Positions 7,772 to 11,885 of a stretch of 11,885 bases of DNA are shown here, piece by piece. Location of the stretch: the NCBI GenBank assembly GCA_937924675.1, contig CALEVL010000231.1, positions 1 through 11,885 on the forward strand, written 5' to 3'. The DNA comes from an uncultured Ignavibacteria bacterium. Lineage in GTDB: Bacteria; Bacteroidota; Ignavibacteria; Tepidaquicellales; Tepidaquicellaceae. The position numbers were made by a program, and so were the translations under genes. Every line of letters starts with the position of its first letter. The first letter of the stretch is position 1. The notes below the pieces were generated by a model. The model was not told the origin of the DNA and did no database searches. It saw only the letters and a program-made list of their open reading frames with translations.

Positions 7772-9265
7772 ATGAATAATTCCAAGCTTATAAATTTAAT
7801 TAAGACATTTACACCGCATGAATTCCGGGAATTAGAATTATTTATAGAATCGCCTTACTTCAATCGCGGGCGAGACTTATCGGCGTTTTTCAAATGTCTG
7901 AAGAAATTTTATCCAAGGTTTGAAGAAGAAAGTTTCAGCGAAGAGAAATTTTATGAAAAATTGTATCCCGGAAAAAAGTATGATAAATTAAAATCAAAAA
8001 CATTAATACATACACTGTCTTCCGAAATGTTTAAACTCTGCAAAGAGTTTCTTATTCAGACCGGGCTGAATGAAGATTCCCACAGGAGAGAATACTATCT
8101 GCTGAACAGGCTCAGAGAGAAGAGATCTTACAAAGAATTTGAGAAAATATTTAATAATTCCACAGCCAATACTGAACTCCCGGAAAAAGGGGGTGCCCTG
8201 GATTTTATAAATCAATTTTATTCAGCTCAAAACTCTATGGTGTACAATATTGAAAAGGGCGACATTTCAGGGGCAGTTGAATCTATCTTATCACAAGGTG
8301 AATGTTTTGCAGTGGCAGCACTCATAAAAGGTTACCGGAATCATGAATTGAGCATCGCGGCAAAGACACACAATGTTATTTTCAGAGATAATCTTATTGA
8401 TAATCTCATGAGTCATCTTGATTCACCAGGAGTTTTGGAAGTAATGAAAAAAAATAATGATAAATTTTATCCCTATGTTGCGGTAAACTATGCGGCATAC
8501 CTGATGATGAAACATACTGAAGATCATAAATACTATTTTGAATTTAAGAAAATGGTAAATGAATACTCTTCTTTTTTTGGTCAGAGTGAAAGATTTTACT
8601 TATATGCAATGCTTATCTCATACTGTTCTCTGCAATGTCTGAATGATAATACCGGAATATTCGGAAGAGAGCAATTCGAAATCCATAAAAGATCTGTTGA
8701 GCTTGGTTTGTATAAAAACAGTGAGAATGATATTATGGATATAGTTAAATTCAGGAATATTGCTCTCTCCGCATTTTCATTGAATGAAACAGACTGGTTC
8801 GAAACTTTTGTAAATGATTTTATAAATGAATTAAAGCCGGAATACCGTGAAAACATGCGGCATTTTTCGTTGGCATATGTTCATTTCGGAAGAAAAGAAT
8901 TCGGCAAAGCCCTTGAAAATCTTATAATGGTTCATAATGATTTCTTTTATTTTAAAATGGATGCTAAGAGACTGCTGCTTCTTATTTATTTTGAACTTGG
9001 ATATTTTGAGCAGGCAAATTCTCTCATAAAGACTATAAAGGAATACATTGCAAATACAAAAGATCTTTCGGATAAATTAAAAGACCGTGAAAGAATTTTT
9101 ATTAAAACTGTAATTGAATTGTTGAATTTAAAGGAATCCGGAAATAAAAAGGATATCGGCATTCTTGAAGCGGATATATCTAAAGACATTAAGCTTACTT
9201 TTAAGAAATGGCTATTGGAAAAGGTGGGTGAATTAAAAGGTGATCCGTCTCCCCGCGCGAGTTGA
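7772..9265 (+). CDS. Conserved hypothetical helical protein, TPR-like C-terminal part
   Basis: The product is 497 residues from the ATG at 7772 (MNNSKLINLIKTFTPHEF). An in-frame TTG at 7736 would add 12 residues, but the ATG is preferred because the opening MNNSKLIN resembles the start of similar proteins I remember from Bacteroidota and Ignavibacteria. Neither start has a good ribosome site. There is no signal peptide or membrane segment, so it should be cytoplasmic. The N-terminal 100 residues are charged and helical with a FIESPYFNRGRDL segment. Residues about 365-430 look like degenerate tetratricopeptide helices (YVHFGRKEFGKALENL, then LIYFELGYFEQANSLI), suggesting a protein-binding role. 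It is transcribed divergently from the giant gene, and no clear terminator follows. I do not recognise a specific function. Confidence 0.88.
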   Translation: MNNSKLINLIKTFTPHEFRELELFIESPYFNRGRDLSAFFKCLKKFYPRFEEESFSEEKFYEKLYPGKKYDKLKSKTLIHTLSSEMFKLCKEFLIQTGLNEDSHRREYYLLNRLREKRSYKEFEKIFNNSTANTELPEKGGALDFINQFYSAQNSMVYNIEKGDISGAVESILSQGECFAVAALIKGYRNHELSIAAKTHNVIFRDNLIDNLMSHLDSPGVLEVMKKNNDKFYPYVAVNYAAYLMMKHTEDHKYYFEFKKMVNEYSSFFGQSERFYLYAMLISYCSLQCLNDNTGIFGREQFEIHKRSVELGLYKNSENDIMDIVKFRNIALSAFSLNETDWFETFVNDFINELKPEYRENMRHFSLAYVHFGRKEFGKALENLIMVHNDFFYFKMDAKRLLLLIYFELGYFEQANSLIKTIKEYIANTKDLSDKLKDRERIFIKTVIELLNLKESGNKKDIGILEADISKDIKLTFKKWLLEKVGELKGDPSPRAS

Positions 9266-9344
9266 CTTTCCTGAAACGATCTTAAAATATGTGCATATTC
9301 GATCAATACTTTTCAAAGAAATGTACTGCTAAAAGTACCAAATT

Positions 9345-9421
9345 CTCGTTACCGCTGAGTCACACGCTTGAAGTAAAGGTCATAGGTTGCATCTTTGCAG
9401 AGGGGACTCAGCGGGAACGAG
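9345..9421. repeat. 17-bp inverted repeat with 43-base loop
   Basis: CTCGTTACCGCTGAGTC at 9345-9361 pairs with GACTCAGCGGGAACGAG at 9405-9421 at 16 of 17 positions. It sits 80 bases after the stop of the helical gene and ends one base before the first tandem copy of the second repeat family. There is no T run after either arm, so it is not a standard terminator. It may be the end of a small mobile repeat or a structured RNA. Confidence 0.8.
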
Positions 9422-9422
9422 G

Positions 9423-9660
9423 AAATGTTTCAAACTCGGAAACTGCGATTCGAATGTTCTGATCAACAGCACCCAAATCACATACCCATCTTGTCATTCC
9501 GAGCCTAGCGAGGAATCCACTTGCTTTAGAAGGGTCAATTCGAATTGTCTGAACGCAGCGATCTGTTCATCCCACATTCTTTCGTATCGACATCCATGAA
9601 TGTAAAATGGATTTCTCGCTTCGCTCGAAATGACAATATGTGTTGGCTAAGTAAACTGAA
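9423..9660. repeat. Second repeat family, tandem copy A with terminal inverted repeats
   Basis: This 238-base unit is followed directly by copy B. Inside it, 9493-9519 (GTCATTCCGAG then CCTAGCGAGGAATCCA) and 9608-9634 (TGGATTTCTCGC then TTCGCTCGAAATGAC) are imperfect inverted repeats of 27 bases enclosing a 142-base element. This is the shape of a miniature inverted-repeat element. It contains ten bases (9561-9570, ATCTGTTCAT) that copy B lacks. No transposase is nearby. Confidence 0.85.
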
Positions 9661-9957
9661 AAATGTATGACACTCAGAAACTGCGATTCGAATGTACAGA
9701 ACAATAGCACCCAAATCACATACCCATCTTGTCATTCCGAGCCTAGCGAGGAATCCACTTGCTTTAGAAGGGTCAATTCGAATTGTCTGAACGCAGCGCC
9801 CACATTCTTTCGTATCGACATCCATGAACGTGGATGGATTTCTCGCGGAGCCTGTCCCGTCAGGGGTTCGAAATGATAAAATGTGTTGGTTAAGCAAACT
9901 GAAAATGTTTCGTTTGCGTCAGAGTCCGGGAAGAACACCCGAGACTCTGACGTGGGG
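9661..9957. repeat. Second repeat family, tandem copy B plus palindrome
   Basis: Copy B starts where copy A ends (offset 238) and shares the left terminal repeat (9731-9757) exactly. Its right terminal repeat (from 9835) is altered: after CTCGC comes an extra segment, GGAGCCTGTCCCGTCAGGGG, before TTCGAAATGA. It then continues into the same palindrome as the copy near 789, here 9917-9952, with an identical stem and loop. The two copies of the palindrome are thus on either side of a block of about 9 kb, in the same orientation. Confidence 0.85.
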
Positions 9958-10105
9958 AAAGAATATGGGGAAAGGCATTCCATTGTTATCTGAAAGAAAG
10001 TTGATTGATGAAGTAATTTGTGTTAAGTTATGTGAAGATTCTTTTGAAAAAGACTGATAGATAAGATGTGGCAAATCATAGTTATAGAAAGCAAAACCAA
10101 TCATC
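9958..10105 (+). other. Leader region of the type IX cargo gene
   Basis: This AT-rich stretch lies between the palindrome and the ATG at 10106. It must hold the promoter unless transcription starts further upstream in the repeats. I see no well-spaced -35/-10 pair and only a weak purine stretch (AGAAAG, 10086-10091) as a ribosome site. Confidence 0.4.
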
Positions 10106-11563
10106 ATGAAGACAATTAGAATTCTCCGTATAGTCATTCTGTTGTTTCTGTTTCATTCTGCAGATTCAAATGCCTGGGATACCACAGCCGCAAAGTATTA
10201 TCCTTTAAACATTGGCAATGTTTATGTTTTCTACAAGTATGAATTGAGGTTTGGTTGCTACCCACAGACCTTTCAGCAAAAGAGCAGGGTGTATATCTCG
10301 GGTTTGGAAACAAAGCCAAACGGAAAACAATATTACAGATTTTCGGGTTGGTGGAATGATCAACATCTGAGAGCTAATCCTTTTTTAAATCTCCAGCGAA
10401 TAGATTCCAATTCCATGAATGTCTATGTGTATGATTCAGTTTCAAACACTGAATTTCTCATTGACAGTCTGCTGGCAAATGTGACAAACAGGTTTGACTG
10501 CAACAGATTGACTTCGATAATGCCGAATGGTATCTATGACTTAAGCCGTCAGGTATTTTTTCTCGACTCCTTAAGAACCATAAAAGAATTCCAATGCAGT
10601 CCGACGCTCGTGTCCCATCATTATAAACTTGCTGAAGGAATTGGATTTTCTGAGATCACAAGTTGCGAACTTGGGGCAGGCACCGGTTACTTTCTCAAAG
10701 GCTGTGTAATAAACGGATCAGTTTACGGAGATACTTCGTTCATCAAAGTTGAAGATTATTTCCCTCTAAGGGTTGGAAATGTTTGGTCATACAGTTGGAT
10801 ATACAACGGAAATCCGGCGGCGGGTGGTTTGGTAAATATATATGTTACAAGAGATACTTTTCTCTTGAGCAACTCGAGGAGATATTTTTTGTGTCTATTT
10901 CCTAATTCTGCACGTTGGCTTAGGATTGATCAGTTGTCAGGAAATATTTATGAATATTCAATGAACGGAGGCTGCTCGTATCATCAGGGTGAGGTTTTGG
11001 TGGACAGTTTATTCTCCGGAAAAGGTGACTCAACGAATTTCTGTTCTTCTGTGCGAAGAATTTGCAGAGATACAGGGAATGTCCAGTTGTTCGGTCTTAC
11101 ATTTCATAAGAAGAACTTTGGTCCCCTTTTTGCTTTAACTGCATCCGGCAGGAACTATGCAAAGAACATCGGATTGTATTTTTACAATGAGGGTGATCCA
11201 TTCACAACAGACTACACTCTAAGAGGTTGTTATATTAACGGTGTTCTTTACGGAGATACAACGCTGACCTCTTTAACTGAATCTGAAAATTCTACACCGC
11301 ATAACTTCTTTCTGTCACAAAATTATCCGAACCCCTTTAATCCGAAGACAATTATCAATTATGAATTGGGGATCAGAAATTTTGTTTCACTGAAGGTGCT
11401 CGACATAGCAGGAAAGGAAGTAGCAACGCTTGTCAATAAGATTATGCCGGCGGGCAACCATTATGTCGAGTTTAATGCGGCGGATCTTTCGAGCGGAATT
11501 TACTTCTGCGTTATGAGAACCGGCAGTTATCAGAAGACTATTCGGATTGCGCTGGTGAAATAG
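10106..11563 (+). CDS. Secreted protein with two repeated domains and type IX sorting tail
   Basis: The product is 485 residues. MKTIRILRIVILLFLFHSA is a clear signal peptide, with cleavage likely around residues 19-23. Two similar domains follow. The first opens with YYPLNIGNVYVFY (from residue 31) and closes with GCVINGSVYGDTS (199-211); the second opens with YFPLRVGNVWSYSW (from 218) and closes with GCYINGVLYGDTT (374-386). A linker leads to a type A type IX secretion C-terminal domain (about 402-485) with SQNYPNPFNP, GKEVATLVN and a final IRIALVK. Such cargo crosses the inner membrane by Sec and the outer membrane by the type IX system, and the tail is normally removed. Both domains hold several cysteines, which could form disulfides outside the cell. 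The biochemical role is unknown. The ribosome site is weak. It stands alone, downstream of repeat DNA. Confidence 0.93.
   Translation: MKTIRILRIVILLFLFHSADSNAWDTTAAKYYPLNIGNVYVFYKYELRFGCYPQTFQQKSRVYISGLETKPNGKQYYRFSGWWNDQHLRANPFLNLQRIDSNSMNVYVYDSVSNTEFLIDSLLANVTNRFDCNRLTSIMPNGIYDLSRQVFFLDSLRTIKEFQCSPTLVSHHYKLAEGIGFSEITSCELGAGTGYFLKGCVINGSVYGDTSFIKVEDYFPLRVGNVWSYSWIYNGNPAAGGLVNIYVTRDTFLLSNSRRYFLCLFPNSARWLRIDQLSGNIYEYSMNGGCSYHQGEVLVDSLFSGKGDSTNFCSSVRRICRDTGNVQLFGLTFHKKNFGPLFALTASGRNYAKNIGLYFYNEGDPFTTDYTLRGCYINGVLYGDTTLTSLTESENSTPHNFFLSQNYPNPFNPKTIINYELGIRNFVSLKVLDIAGKEVATLVNKIMPAGNHYVEFNAADLSSGIYFCVMRTGSYQKTIRIALVK
11318..11560 (+). other. Type IX secretion C-terminal sorting domain (coding region)
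   Basis: Residues about 405-485 of the last gene form the conserved C-terminal signal of type IX secretion cargo: a QNYPNPFNPKT motif, a VSLKVLDIAGKEVATLVN strand pair, AGNHYVEFNAADLSSGIYF and a lysine-terminated last strand. The NYPNPFNP wording is typical of Ignavibacteria and relatives and is the best lineage marker in this window. Confidence 0.92.
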
Positions 11564-11885
11564 TATCAGGTGAAAAGTTACAAGTAACAAGCATTCGTTG
11601 CTCAAGCTGCTACTCGTAACCTGAAACTAGTTAATCGTAACCTGAAACTGCTTTTCCCGGGCAGTGGCTCATGATACTGACATGAATTCCACTGCCTGCC
11701 ACTAGGTGGAGTCCCCTGTGAGAATTTACGAAGAGAACATCAGCAAACCAGGCGGGAAACTCTATAGATTCTGTGTTACTGTTTGGTGTTCTCAAAATTA
11801 TTCATTCACTCAGGTAACTCTCAAATAACAGCGTCTGAACTTTGCAATTCCCGTCCGCCTAATCCGGCGGATAATTTTCAACTTT
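11564..11885. other. Non-coding tail with short direct and inverted repeats
   Basis: No gene is visible here. The stretch holds a 15-base direct repeat (TCGTAACCTGAAACT at 11614-11628 and 11635-11649), a palindrome GTTACAAGTAAC at 11577-11588, an interrupted hairpin 11661-11695 (GCAGTGG / CCACTGC with inner TCATG / CATGA), an imperfect inverted repeat of GAGAACA...CAAAC (11733-11748) with GTTTG...TGTTCTC (11781-11793), and a TCCGCC / GGCGGA hairpin at 11854-11871. None has the T run of an intrinsic terminator. Confidence 0.65.

Noticed and set aside
9845..9880. Possible tRNA fragment or attachment site from GGTTCGAAAT
   Set aside because: The T-loop-like string is part of the altered terminal repeat. 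No acceptor, D or anticodon stem can be drawn around it.
9535..9983. Overlapping frames on both strands within the tandem repeats
   Set aside because: They translate terminal repeats and the palindrome, and have no start signals or recognisable protein features.

Overview
The window looks like a piece of a chromosome or metagenomic contig from the FCB group, most likely the Ignavibacteria/Chlorobi side of Bacteroidota. The main reasons are the C-terminal sorting domain of the last gene (SQNYPNPFNP, then a GKEVATLVN-type strand and a final IRIALVK), which is typical of type IX secretion cargo in that group, and the C-terminal module of the giant gene, which ends in paired dockerin-like calcium loops in a style I associate with the same group. 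This placement is by remembered family resemblance, not by a search.

Only three genes are supported. A 2233-residue secreted protein is encoded on the minus strand (881-7582). It carries an N-terminal domain, 14 integrin-type FG-GAP blades, an Ig-like stretch, an IPT/TIG domain, 7 further VCBS-type blades, a choice-of-anchor-D/Hydin-like domain and two dockerin-like calcium loops. Divergently from it, on the plus strand, lies a cytoplasmic, mostly helical conserved protein of unknown function (7772-9265). Further on, a 485-residue secreted protein on the plus strand (10106-11563) has two similar domains of about 180 residues and a type IX sorting tail. The two secreted genes are far apart and on opposite strands, so they are not an operon; their link is shared cell-surface or extracellular destiny.

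The rest is repeat-rich non-coding DNA. Positions 1-710 hold two nearly identical copies of a 410-bp-period unit with three nested hairpins. Positions 722-836 and 9423-9957 hold copies of a second repeat family with terminal inverted repeats of the GTCATTCCGAG / CTCGAAATGAC type and a very stable palindrome. A separate 17-bp inverted repeat sits at 9345-9421. The last 320 bases hold short direct and inverted repeats. I see no transposase, integrase, CRISPR array, tRNA, rRNA, defence gene or metabolic operon.

I did not find a convincing new multi-gene system. The most interesting items are the 14 + 7 blade architecture (readable as three seven-bladed propellers) and the two structured intergenic repeat families.
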